From NCBI GenBank assembly GCA_910585995.1, contig CAJUGG010000085.1, positions 1-39,516 on the forward strand: a stretch of DNA of 39,516 bases, given 5' to 3'. Shown one piece after another: positions 7,968 to 15,348 of this stretch. The stretch comes from an uncultured Lachnospiraceae bacterium. Its GTDB lineage: Bacteria; Bacillota; Clostridia; Lachnospirales; Lachnospiraceae. The translations under genes and the position numbers were made by a program. Positions within the stretch are counted from its first letter, which is position 1; each line of letters starts with the position of its first letter. The notes below the pieces were generated by a model. The model was not told the DNA's origin. It made no database searches and was given only the letters and a program-made list of their open reading frames with translations.

Positions 7968-8649
7968 ATACAGGCGGACGAAGACGCCTCTTTTTATGGA
8001 ACAGGCAGGTGTGAACCTGTATAGTCTGGAGGAACTTGCTTATTTTCTATATGAAAATATCTGTCTGGTCGATAGTAGATTTTTTAACGAGCGACTGTGC
8101 CGGTGGTTGCTGGAAGAACTGGATTGTAAAGAACTGACGGAGAAGATCCGAAAAGGAATCGCGGTTGGAACGGAAACGAACAGACTGATCTTTCTGGTCG
8201 TGAAAGAAGCAGGACTTTATTCAGAGACAGAACACAGAGAGCTGGCACTTAGGATGGAACGCTTAAATACGTTAAAAGAACAGGAGCGGCTGAAGCTTCG
8301 GGCGGACGAGCTTTTGAAGAACCGAAATGAATGGGCGGCCATCGAGGAGTATCAGCATATCTTAAAGATGCACCAGAATCATCGTTTGGGGATGGAATTT
8401 TACAGTGCTGTGTGGAATAATCTGGGCGTGTGCTATGCCAGGCAGTTTTTATTTGAACAGGCAGCAGAGTGTTTTGATACTGCTTATGAATATCAGCCCA
8501 AAGAGGAGATTGCCAGACAGGCAGAATTGGCCAGAACTCTGATGAAGGGGGTTCCCGCAGAGGAAAAAGGGCAGGTGGTCATAGAAGAAAGACCTCAGGA
8601 AAAGCTGCTTCAGTGGGAGAGGGCCTACCGGTCTTGTACGAGAATTTGA
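7945..8649 (+). CDS. TPR-containing protein, third gene of the DUF5717 operon
   Basis: The 234-residue product has an N-terminal helical region (MGLVTLCKYRRTKTP, then LYSLEELAYFLYENICLVD) that I do not recognise, and a C-terminal pair of TPR-like repeats (EWAAIEEYQHILKMH and AVWNNLGVCYARQF with AAECFDTAYEYQP, about residues 130-195). I start it at ATG 7945, which has a strong purine run GGAGGAGGAGGAAG upstream; an earlier in-frame start at 7873 lies deep inside the previous gene. It overlaps the degenerate Hsp70 gene by 23 bases, implying translational coupling. Adaptor or scaffold work with the upstream two proteins is a reasonable inference, not shown. Confidence 0.75.
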   Translation: MGLVTLCKYRRTKTPLFMEQAGVNLYSLEELAYFLYENICLVDSRFFNERLCRWLLEELDCKELTEKIRKGIAVGTETNRLIFLVVKEAGLYSETEHRELALRMERLNTLKEQERLKLRADELLKNRNEWAAIEEYQHILKMHQNHRLGMEFYSAVWNNLGVCYARQFLFEQAAECFDTAYEYQPKEEIARQAELARTLMKGVPAEEKGQVVIEERPQEKLLQWERAYRSCTRI

Positions 8650-8657
8650 GAAACATC

Positions 8658-8686
8658 TTGACAAGCGGTGGGATAGCTGGTATGAT
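8658..8686 (+). promoter_or_regulatory. Strong sigma-70 promoter for the amino-acid ABC importer
   Basis: TTGACA (8658-8663) and TATGAT (8681-8686) are exactly 17 bases apart, 70 bases ahead of the binding-protein start. It begins 9 bases after the preceding stop codon, so the importer is a separate transcription unit. Confidence 0.8.
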
Positions 8687-8755
8687 GGCAATGTCATGCG
8701 AATACTTTATTGTGGTAAAGTGGTAGCAGATGGAAATAAGAGGAGGATATGTAAC

Positions 8756-9682
8756 ATGAAGAAGTTAATAGCAGTAATGTTGGCTGGCGTGATGACAGCA
8801 GCGATGGTGACTGGATGCGGCGGCAGTGCAGATGACAGTGCGCAGACAGCAGCAGATACCCAGGAGGATACCACACAGGAACAGGAGACAGATAATACCG
8901 CTGCGGATGAGGCAGTGAATACGGAGACCGAGGCACAGGAGCCGGCAGACGAGGATGCAGAGGCAGCGGGCGACAGTGACCTGGCCTATGTACAGGGCAA
9001 GGGGACACTGGTGGTAGGTATCACCGATTTTGAGCCGATGGATTACAAAGACGAGAGCGGCAACTGGATCGGTTTTGACGCAGATACAGCCAGCGCATTT
9101 GCCAAGAGCCTGGGCGTGGAAGTGGAATTTGTGGAGATCGACTGGGACAATAAGATTATGGAGTTAGACGGCAAGACCATCGACTGTGTATGGAACGGTA
9201 TGACATTGACAGACGAAGTAAAGAGCGCTATGGAGTGTTCCAATGCATACTGCAACAATGCACAGATCGTAATTGTACCGCAGGATAAGGCAGAGCAGTA
9301 TCAGACAGCCGACAACCTGACAGAACTGACGTTCGCAGTAGAGGCGGGCAGTGCTGGTGAAGCAGAAGTGACCGCTCTGGGTGCCGAGTTTACTCCGGTG
9401 AAGACGCAGGCAGATGCGCTGATGGAAGTGGCAGCAGGTTCTTCGGATGCAGCCGTGATTGACTCTCTGATGGCAGCTGCGATGGTAGGTGAGGGCACTG
9501 GTTATGCAAACCTGACTTATACGGTACAGCTGAACAGTGAGGAGTATGGAGTTGGCTTCCGGAAAGGCTCTGATCTGGCAGAGGCTTTAAATGCGTTCTT
9601 TGTGACATCCTATGAGGACGGAAGCTTAGTGCAGACCGCAGAGACCTATGGTGTGCAGGCAGCGGTGATTGAGCAGAAATAA
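8756..9682 (+). CDS. Polar amino-acid ABC transporter substrate-binding lipoprotein
   Basis: The 308-residue product starts MKKLIAVMLAGVMTAA and has a lipobox VTGC, so it is a membrane-tethered binding protein. After Cys comes a long Ala/Thr/Asp/Glu-rich spacer (about residues 22-75), then a family-3 solute-binding domain with LVVGITDFEPMDYKDE, GFDADTASAFAKSLGVEVEF, DCVWNGMTLTDE and a C-terminal YGVGFRKGSDLAEALN. The ligand is probably a polar amino acid; cystine, glutamine and arginine cannot be separated by eye. AGGAGG lies 10 bases ahead of the ATG. A hairpin follows the stop codon, ahead of the permease and ATPase genes, which is common for making more binding protein than transporter. 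Confidence 0.93.
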   Translation: MKKLIAVMLAGVMTAAMVTGCGGSADDSAQTAADTQEDTTQEQETDNTAADEAVNTETEAQEPADEDAEAAGDSDLAYVQGKGTLVVGITDFEPMDYKDESGNWIGFDADTASAFAKSLGVEVEFVEIDWDNKIMELDGKTIDCVWNGMTLTDEVKSAMECSNAYCNNAQIVIVPQDKAEQYQTADNLTELTFAVEAGSAGEAEVTALGAEFTPVKTQADALMEVAAGSSDAAVIDSLMAAAMVGEGTGYANLTYTVQLNSEEYGVGFRKGSDLAEALNAFFVTSYEDGSLVQTAETYGVQAAVIEQK

Positions 9683-9700
9683 GTAGCGAATATATCGTTC

Positions 9701-9724
9701 AGAGGGCGGAGCCTTCCGCCCTCT
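9701..9724 (+). terminator. Partial terminator/processing hairpin after the binding-protein gene
   Basis: A perfect 10-base GC-rich stem AGAGGGCGGA (9701-9710) pairs with TCCGCCCTCT (9715-9724) across a 4-base loop. Only a short mixed tail (TGTTCA) follows, so read-through into the permease gene is expected. It may stabilise the 3' end of the binding-protein mRNA. Confidence 0.7.
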
Positions 9725-9760
9725 TGTTCATGTGAAGAGAAAACAGGAGAGGTTAGATTC

Positions 9761-10447
9761 ATGGAACTGATGCTGGAACAGATGCCCATTGTCATTCGGT
9801 CGCTGAATGTGGGATTTTTACAGACATTGAAGCTTTTTTTTGTTACCCTGTTGGGAGCAGTTCCCCTGGGACTTGTGATTGCGTTTGGCTCGATGTCACG
9901 CTTTCGGCCGATTAGTTATCTGACAAAAATCGTGGTCTGGATCATACGCGGGACTCCGTTGATGATTCAGCTTTTGATTATCTATTATTTTCCGGGGCTG
10001 GTGTTTGGAACTCCCATCTGGGGTGGTGGAGAGTCCGGACGGTTTTTAGCGGCGTCGGTGTCTTTTATTTTTAACTATGCCTGTTATTTCTCGGAGATCT
10101 ACAGGGGCGGGATTCAGAGCGTTCCTGTGGGACAGGAAGAGGCCGGACTGGTGCTGGGGATGACGAGAAGCCAGATCTTTTTTAAGGTGACACTGCTTCA
10201 GATGATTAAGCGGATTGTACCGCCGATGTCAAATGAGATTATCACGTTGGTTAAGGATACTTCTCTGGCGCGCATTATCGCCCTGCAGGAGATTATCTGG
10301 GCGGGTCAGGCATTTATGAAAGGATCACAGGGGATCTCAGGTGCCATATGGCCGATGTTCTTTACGGCGGTCTACTATCTGATCTTCAGCGGCATCCTTA
10401 CGGTGGTGCTGGGGCGGCTGGAGAAAAAACTGGATTATTTCCGATAG
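9761..10447 (+). CDS. Polar amino-acid ABC transporter permease
   Basis: The 228-residue protein is an inner-membrane subunit of the HisM/GlnP class. It has several hydrophobic segments and the EAA-type cytoplasmic loop that contacts the ATPase (VGQEEAGLVLGMTRSQIFFKV, given in parts: QEEAGLVLGM, TRSQIFFKV). IRGTPLMIQLLI is the characteristic family motif. Start ATG 9761 has AGGAGAGG upstream. It sits between the binding protein and the ATPase; a dimer of this subunit with two ATPases would make the importer. Confidence 0.95.
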   Translation: MELMLEQMPIVIRSLNVGFLQTLKLFFVTLLGAVPLGLVIAFGSMSRFRPISYLTKIVVWIIRGTPLMIQLLIIYYFPGLVFGTPIWGGGESGRFLAASVSFIFNYACYFSEIYRGGIQSVPVGQEEAGLVLGMTRSQIFFKVTLLQMIKRIVPPMSNEIITLVKDTSLARIIALQEIIWAGQAFMKGSQGISGAIWPMFFTAVYYLIFSGILTVVLGRLEKKLDYFR

Positions 10448-10462
10448 AGGAGGGTGGAAACG

Positions 10463-11248
10463 ATGGCGATATTGGAAGTGGAACATATCTGTAAATCTTT
10501 TGACCGCACAGAGGTATTAAAAGATATCAGCTTTTCTCTGGAAGAAGGCCAGGTGCTTTCCATCATCGGCTCTTCAGGGAGCGGTAAGACGACACTTCTG
10601 AGGTGTCTGAATTTTTTGGAGCGCCCGGACAGCGGGGTGATCCGCGTGTGCGGGGAGACGCTTTTTGACGGGCAGAAGCAGATGTCTTTGCAGGAGTCGG
10701 AGATTCGGAAAAAAAGGCTGCATTTTGGGCTGGTGTTTCAGTCTTTTCACCTGTTTCCGCAGTATACGGCGCTTCAGAATGTGATGCTGGCGAAGGAACT
10801 TTTAGCGAAGGAACAGCCGGATTATAAGGTGAGAAAAAAAGAGATCTATGAGGAGATCCGAGTGCTGGCGGAGGAGCTTTTGAGGCAGATGGGGCTTACG
10901 GATCGGATGCAGAATTATCCTCATCAGTTGTCGGGCGGACAGTGCCAGCGGGTGGCGATTGCGAGGGCGCTGGCGTTAAGGCCGGATATCTTGTGTTTTG
11001 ACGAGCCTACGTCGGCACTGGACCCAGAGCTTACGGGTGAGGTCCTGAAGGTGATGAAAGAGCTGGCACAGCAGAAGACGACGATGATCATTGTGACGCA
11101 TGAGATGGCTTTTGCAAGGGATGTGGCGAGTCATGTGATCTTTATGGATGACGGGTATATTTTGGAGCAGGGGACGCCGAGGCAGGTGTTTGAGGAGTCG
11201 CATGAGGAGCGGACGAGGCAGTTTTTGTCGAGGTTTACGCAGGGGTGA
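10463..11248 (+). CDS. Polar amino-acid ABC transporter ATPase (GlnQ-like)
   Basis: The 261-residue ATPase has Walker A GSSGSGKTT (about 36-44), Q-loop LVFQSFHLFPQ, signature LSGGQCQRVAIARAL, Walker B ILCFDEPTSALD and a switch His in IVTHEM. This is the usual pattern for GlnQ/HisP/ArtP proteins. ATG 10463 is chosen because AGAGGAGGG lies 8 bases upstream; a GTG at 10454 overlaps that site. Base use changes along the gene. The first 150 bases are balanced (15 G, 12 C in 10501-10560), whereas the end is G-rich (28 G, 10 C in 11161-11220), approaching the palindromic element. It is the last gene of the importer operon. Confidence 0.95.
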   Translation: MAILEVEHICKSFDRTEVLKDISFSLEEGQVLSIIGSSGSGKTTLLRCLNFLERPDSGVIRVCGETLFDGQKQMSLQESEIRKKRLHFGLVFQSFHLFPQYTALQNVMLAKELLAKEQPDYKVRKKEIYEEIRVLAEELLRQMGLTDRMQNYPHQLSGGQCQRVAIARALALRPDILCFDEPTSALDPELTGEVLKVMKELAQQKTTMIIVTHEMAFARDVASHVIFMDDGYILEQGTPRQVFEESHEERTRQFLSRFTQG

Positions 11249-11271
11249 TGTGTGCCGCAGTGGAGGGGTGC

Positions 11272-11531
11272 GCCTTCCGTGCACGGACTCTTGTCTGCCT
11301 TGCTTGGGCGACTGTAAAAGAGGACGGGGGACTCGACAAATGTCTGCATAGAATGTATCGGACAGTCGGCAAAGTTTGTATGTTCCAGTCGTACACGTAG
11401 ACGTGTTCGCCTGGCTCATACAAACTTCACCGACTGTCCGCTCCAATCTACACAGCACTATTTGTGCGAGTCCCCCGTCCTCTTTTACAGTCGCCCATGG
11501 GCAAGGCGGACAAGAGTCCGTGCACGGAAGA
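11272..11531 (+). repeat. Long palindromic element, copy B
   Basis: This fills most of the gene-free stretch 11249-11764. Outer arms 11274-11340 and 11461-11530 are near-perfect inverted repeats of about 66 bases. Inside them, ACAAAT pairs with ATTTGT and CGGACAG with CTGTCCG, leaving an asymmetric internal loop whose strands hold GCATAGAATGTATCGG (11346-11361) and CTCCAATCTACACAGCACT (11441-11459). The inner stem (11366-11398 with 11401-11433) closes on ACACGT-AG-ACGTGT. The element begins about 25 bases after the stop of the ATPase gene and is in its direction. No open reading frame in it looks real. 11532-11764 is G/T-rich and holds a promoter. Confidence 0.9.
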
Positions 11532-11618
11532 GCGAAGATGGTCGCTGCGGTGGAGGTTATGGCGGCTTGCTTTTATTGGTGAAAACTTTCACAAACTTTT
11601 GCGATAAAAAAATAATGG

Positions 11619-11647
11619 TTGAAATTCGGGGAGGGGCGGGGTATACT
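11619..11647 (+). promoter_or_regulatory. Probable promoter for purC-purB
   Basis: TTGAAA (11619-11624) and TATACT (11642-11647) are 17 bases apart, giving a leader of roughly 110 bases before purC. I see no PurR box and no purine riboswitch core. Confidence 0.6.
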
Positions 11648-11764
11648 GTTGGCGAAGCCTGGTATGTGGTGCGCTGGGTGGAGTTTGATAGCTGGTTTTT
11701 GATGCTGCGGTGCAGGATGGCTGCGGGTTGAAAGAATACAAGACAGAAAAGGATGGTAGAAGAG

Positions 11765-12472
11765 ATGGAAAAGAAAGAACTTCTCTATGAGGGAAAAGCG
11801 AAGAAGGTATATACGACAGAGGACCCGGATGTGTTGATTGTATCCTATAAGGATGATGCGACGGCGTTTAATGGACAGAAGAAGGGGACGATTGTCGGCA
11901 AGGGTGCGATTAATAACCGGATGAGTAATCATGTGTTTCAGCTGGTGGAGAAGGCTGGGGTTCCGACGCATTTGATTGAGGAACTGAATGACCGGGAGAC
12001 GGCGGTTAAGAAGGTGGAGATTGTGCCTTTAGAGGTGATTGTGCGTAATGTGGCAGCAGGGAGTTTTTCTAAGAGGCTTGGAGTGGCTGAGGGAACGCTG
12101 TTTGCGGCGCCTACGCTGGAGTTTAGTTATAAGAATGATGAGCTGGGAGATCCGCTGATTAATGATTATTTTGCCATTGCTTTGAAGCTTGCTACGAGAG
12201 AGGAGATCGATAAGATCACGGAGTATGCTTTTAAGGTCAATGAGGTGTACAAGGCTTATTTTGCTCAGCTTGGGATTGATTTGATTGACTTTAAGATTGA
12301 GTTTGGCCGTTATAAGGGAGAGATTATCCTGGCAGATGAGACTTCTCCGGATACTTGCCGTCTGTGGGATTCTAAGACGCATGAGAAGCTGGATAAGGAC
12401 CGTTTCCGCCGGGATCTGGGAAATGTGGAGGAAGCTTATCAGGAAGTCTTTAAGAGACTGGGATTGTCATAG
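11765..12472 (+). CDS. purC: Phosphoribosylaminoimidazole-succinocarboxamide synthase
   Basis: SAICAR synthase joins aspartate to CAIR with ATP in purine synthesis. The 235-residue protein starts MEKKELLYEGKAKKVY, the usual N-terminus with the nucleotide-binding GKAKKVY loop, and has PLEVIVRNVAAGSF and the signature ADETSPDTCRLWD. Length is typical of the short bacterial form. ATG 11765 is preferred over 11753 because AAAGGATGG lies about 8 bases upstream and the protein then starts at the conserved point. Third codon positions are almost all G or T, unlike genes farther from the palindromic element. purB follows after 16 bases. Confidence 0.97.
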   Translation: MEKKELLYEGKAKKVYTTEDPDVLIVSYKDDATAFNGQKKGTIVGKGAINNRMSNHVFQLVEKAGVPTHLIEELNDRETAVKKVEIVPLEVIVRNVAAGSFSKRLGVAEGTLFAAPTLEFSYKNDELGDPLINDYFAIALKLATREEIDKITEYAFKVNEVYKAYFAQLGIDLIDFKIEFGRYKGEIILADETSPDTCRLWDSKTHEKLDKDRFRRDLGNVEEAYQEVFKRLGLS

Positions 12473-12488
12473 AAAGGGTTAGATTCCT

Positions 12489-13922
12489 ATGAGTACAGAT
12501 AGATACCAAAGCCCTCTTTCGGAGCGGTATGCGAGTAAGGAGATGCAGTATATCTTTTCTCCGGATAAGAAATTCCGTACGTGGCGCAGGCTGTGGATTG
12601 CGCTGGCGGAGACGGAGATGGAATTGGGGCTTCCGATTACGCAGGAGCAGATTGAGGAATTAAAAGCGCATGCGGATGATATTAACTATGAGGTAGCTAA
12701 GGCGCGGGAGAAGGAAGTGCGTCATGATGTGATGTCTCATGTGTATGCGTATGGAGTGCAGTGCCCTAAGGCGAAAGGGATTATTCATCTGGGTGCTACG
12801 TCTTGTTATGTGGGAGATAACACGGATATTATCGTGATGACAGAGGCTCTTTTGCTGGTGAAGAAGAAGCTGGTCAATGTGATTGCCAAGCTTTCTGCGT
12901 TTGCCGATCAGTATAAGGAGCTGCCGACACTGGCATTTACGCATTTTCAGCCGGCACAGCCTACGACGGTGGGCAAGAGGGCTTCTCTTTGGCTGCAGGA
13001 GTTCTGTATGGATTTGGAGGATGTGGAGTATGTCCTTAGTACGATGAAGCTTCTGGGGTCTAAGGGGACGACGGGAACGCAGGCGAGCTTTTTAGAGCTG
13101 TTTGACGGGGATCAGGAGACGATTGACCGGATTGATCCGATGATCGCGAAGAAGATGGGATTTGAAAGCTGCGTGCCGGTATCCGGGCAGACGTATTCCC
13201 GTAAGACGGATACGCGTGTCTTAAATGTCCTGGCAGGGATTGCGGCTACGGCGCATAAGATGTCCAATGATATCCGCCTGCTACAGCACCTGAAAGAGGT
13301 GGAGGAGCCTTTTGAAAAGTCGCAGATTGGTTCTTCGGCGATGGCTTATAAGAGAAATCCTATGAGAAGCGAGAGGATTGCCTCTCTTTCTAGATATGTG
13401 ATGATCGATGCGCTGAATCCGGCGATTACTTCGGCGACGCAGTGGTTTGAGCGTACGCTGGATGATTCTGCCAATAAGAGACTGTCGGTGCCGGAAGGAT
13501 TTTTGGCTGTTGACGGGATCCTGGATCTGTGTCTGAATGTGGTAGATGGACTGGAAGTCTATCCGAAGGTGATCGAGAAGCGCCTGATGAGCGAGCTTCC
13601 TTTTATGGCTACGGAAAATATTATCATGGATGCGGTAAAGGCGGGCGGAGACCGTCAGGAGCTGCATGAGAAGATTCGTCAGCTCTCCATGGAAGCAGGA
13701 CAGCATGTGAAGAGAGAGGGAAAAGAAAATAATCTCTTAGATCTGATCGCCGCAGATCCGTCCTTTAAGCTGACAAGGGAAGAACTGCAGGCGTGTATGG
13801 AGCCGTCCCGGTATGTGGGTCGTTCTAAGATTCAGGTAGAGAAGTTCTTACAAGATGTGGTGAATCCCATCTTGGAAGCCAATAAGGAGCTGCTTGGAGT
13901 CACCGCGGAGATCAACGTATAA
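12489..13922 (+). CDS. purB: Adenylosuccinate lyase
   Basis: The 477-residue fumarase-superfamily enzyme cleaves both SAICAR and adenylosuccinate, releasing fumarate. It carries the superfamily signature in the form SSAMAYKRNPMRSER (about residues 278-292), the flexible catalytic loop, TSCYVGDNTD and THFQPAQPTT with the general-acid His. Size matches the clostridial PurB form. It follows purC, whose product is its substrate, so the pair acts in sequence. AAAGGG precedes the start. G/T-ending codons dominate the first part and fade toward the 3' end. Confidence 0.97.
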   Translation: MSTDRYQSPLSERYASKEMQYIFSPDKKFRTWRRLWIALAETEMELGLPITQEQIEELKAHADDINYEVAKAREKEVRHDVMSHVYAYGVQCPKAKGIIHLGATSCYVGDNTDIIVMTEALLLVKKKLVNVIAKLSAFADQYKELPTLAFTHFQPAQPTTVGKRASLWLQEFCMDLEDVEYVLSTMKLLGSKGTTGTQASFLELFDGDQETIDRIDPMIAKKMGFESCVPVSGQTYSRKTDTRVLNVLAGIAATAHKMSNDIRLLQHLKEVEEPFEKSQIGSSAMAYKRNPMRSERIASLSRYVMIDALNPAITSATQWFERTLDDSANKRLSVPEGFLAVDGILDLCLNVVDGLEVYPKVIEKRLMSELPFMATENIIMDAVKAGGDRQELHEKIRQLSMEAGQHVKREGKENNLLDLIAADPSFKLTREELQACMEPSRYVGRSKIQVEKFLQDVVNPILEANKELLGVTAEINV

Positions 13923-13937
13923 GAGGAATGGTAGCTT

Positions 13938-14780
13938 ATGTACAGTTATCATTTTCGAGAGTGGCTGTCTTTTTTCTATTTTTATTGTATCTTTGGCTGG
14001 TGCTTTGAGTCGATCTATGTGTCGTGCAAGGAGCATCGGCTTACCAATCGGGGGTTCCTTCGGGGCCCCTGGCTTCCGTTATATGGCAGCGGAGCGATTC
14101 TGGTGCTGTGGCTGACGCTGCCTTTTCAGAAGACTCCTGTATTGGTATACCTGGTCGGGGCACTGGGAGCGACGGTGCTGGAATATATCACCGGAGAAGC
14201 CATGGTGCAGATATTTAAAGTCCGCTATTGGGACTACAGCGATCAGAGAATCCAGTACAAGGGACATATTTGTTTAAGTTCCTCCATTGCCTGGGGGTTT
14301 TTAAGTCTTTTGATGGTCTATGTGGTGCACAGACCAGTGGAACAGTTTATTTTCTGGATGAATGAAGAAGTGGTATCTGTGCTGACTTTTGGGATCACAG
14401 TCTGTATGGTATATGACTTTGGAGACGCTTTCCGAAAAGCAATGGATCTGCGCGAGCTTCTGATGCAGGCAGAGCAGCTTTATGCAGATCTTGATAAGCG
14501 CGTGGAAGAGAAAAAAAGAGTCCTTCAGGCTGCAGCAACTTTTGCGCGGGCAGCTATGGAAGAGAATCTGGATCAGTCCAAAGAGCAGCTAATTGGGAGG
14601 CTGGAAGAAGAGATCCGTCAGCTTCGGGAACGAGAGGAGCATATGAAAGAACGTATGGTAAAAAATGCGGAGACGCTTCTTTTGCACAATCCAGGTTCCC
14701 GCTTTATGATTATTTCAGATAATGCCGCAGAGATTCGGGAACGTATCAGAAGGCGAAAAAAGAACAAAGATATCACATAA
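13938..14780 (+). CDS. PF06541-type multi-pass membrane protein (CmpB-like)
   Basis: The 280-residue product matches the Firmicute family named putative ABC-transporter type IV (PF06541, CmpB) by its pattern FYFYCIFGWCFESIY, NRGFLRGPWLPLYG, LEYITGEAM, RYWDYSD and GHICLSSSIAWGFLS. About five membrane helices occupy residues 8-165. A cytosolic coiled-coil tail of Glu/Arg-rich heptads follows (about 175-280), with RIRRRKKNK near the end. The function is unknown. It follows purB by 15 bases and is probably co-transcribed, ending at the terminator at 14784. Confidence 0.88.
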   Translation: MYSYHFREWLSFFYFYCIFGWCFESIYVSCKEHRLTNRGFLRGPWLPLYGSGAILVLWLTLPFQKTPVLVYLVGALGATVLEYITGEAMVQIFKVRYWDYSDQRIQYKGHICLSSSIAWGFLSLLMVYVVHRPVEQFIFWMNEEVVSVLTFGITVCMVYDFGDAFRKAMDLRELLMQAEQLYADLDKRVEEKKRVLQAAATFARAAMEENLDQSKEQLIGRLEEEIRQLREREEHMKERMVKNAETLLLHNPGSRFMIISDNAAEIRERIRRRKKNKDIT

Positions 14781-14783
14781 TTG

Positions 14784-14810
14784 GGGCCGCAGGATGCTGG
14801 CCCTTTTTTT
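14784..14810 (+). terminator. Rho-independent terminator after the purC operon
   Basis: GGGCC (14784-14788) and an inner GCA pair with TGC and GGCCC (14799-14803) with one bulge, followed by seven T (14804-14810). It separates the purC-purB-PF06541 operon from the MarR operon. Confidence 0.88.
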
Positions 14811-14834
14811 CACAGAAAATTCATGATTTTTCTC

Positions 14835-14879
14835 TTGACATTGTTAGAAATCTAACTTATAATTTGTTAGGATTCTAAC
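14835..14879 (+). promoter_or_regulatory. Consensus promoter with twin MarR-type operators
   Basis: TTGACA (14835-14840) and TATAAT (14858-14863) are 17 bases apart. One near-palindrome, GTTAGAAATCTAAC (14843-14856), fills the spacer, and a second, GTTAGGATTCTAAC (14866-14879), covers the expected start of transcription. Centre spacing is 23 bases, about two helical turns. The next gene encodes a MarR protein, so autorepression of this operon is the natural reading. Confidence 0.88.
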
Positions 14880-14901
14880 GAATAAGAAAGGAGAGAAAAA
14901 G

Positions 14902-15348
14902 ATGGATCTGGAGAATTATCCTATGCGTGCGGTTGTGAATCTGAACTGCATTTGGCATCGGGTGATTGAGAAGGCGATGGCAGATCTGGGCTTAAGTTCC
15001 ATCCAGAGCCGGATGCTTGGGTATCTGTATGTTCAGCTCTGTCAGGATAAAAAAGTATTACAGAAAGAATTGGAAGAGGAATTTAAGATTCGCAAATCTT
15101 CCGTGACAAGCGTGATACAGATGCTGGAGAAAAAAGGACTGGTGCGGCGTATCGGTGTGCCGGGTGATGCCAGAAAAAAAGAAGTCGTGTTGACAGAATA
15201 TGGGATATCTGTGCAAAGAACAGTCCTGGAACGTCTGGAGACGTTGGAGCATATGGTAGATGAAGTATTGAGTCCGGAAGAAAAAAAGCTTTGGCATTCC
15301 TGTATTCGTAAGATAGCGACGAGATTGGAGGAGACAGAATATGATTAA
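14902..15348 (+). CDS. MarR-family transcriptional regulator
   Basis: The 148-residue protein has a winged-helix core: LSSIQSRMLGYLYVQL, KEFEIRKSSVTSVIQ-like recognition helix (LEEEFKIRKSSVTSV, then IQMLEKKGLVRR) and the wing GDARKKEVVLTEYG. MarR proteins are usually repressors relieved by small phenolic or toxic compounds. It is the first gene of an operon with an ABC exporter, which overlaps it by 8 bases, and two palindromic operators lie in its promoter. Its likely job is sensing the exporter's substrate. Confidence 0.93.
   Translation: MDLENYPMRAVVNLNCIWHRVIEKAMADLGLSSIQSRMLGYLYVQLCQDKKVLQKELEEEFKIRKSSVTSVIQMLEKKGLVRRIGVPGDARKKEVVLTEYGISVQRTVLERLETLEHMVDEVLSPEEKKLWHSCIRKIATRLEETEYD

Noticed and set aside
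11272..11531. Simple rho-independent terminators
   Set aside because: Stems are far longer than terminator hairpins, there is no T-run after them, and the conserved asymmetric loop is unnecessary for termination. A secondary effect on termination remains possible.
11532..11764. Purine riboswitch or PurR box ahead of purC
   Set aside because: No conserved purine-riboswitch core or PurR-type palindrome could be found; only a promoter is supported.
11249..13922. Horizontal transfer as the cause of odd codon use in purC and purB
   Set aside because: The bias appears to fade within single genes with distance from the element, as in glnQ and purB, instead of stopping at gene boundaries.
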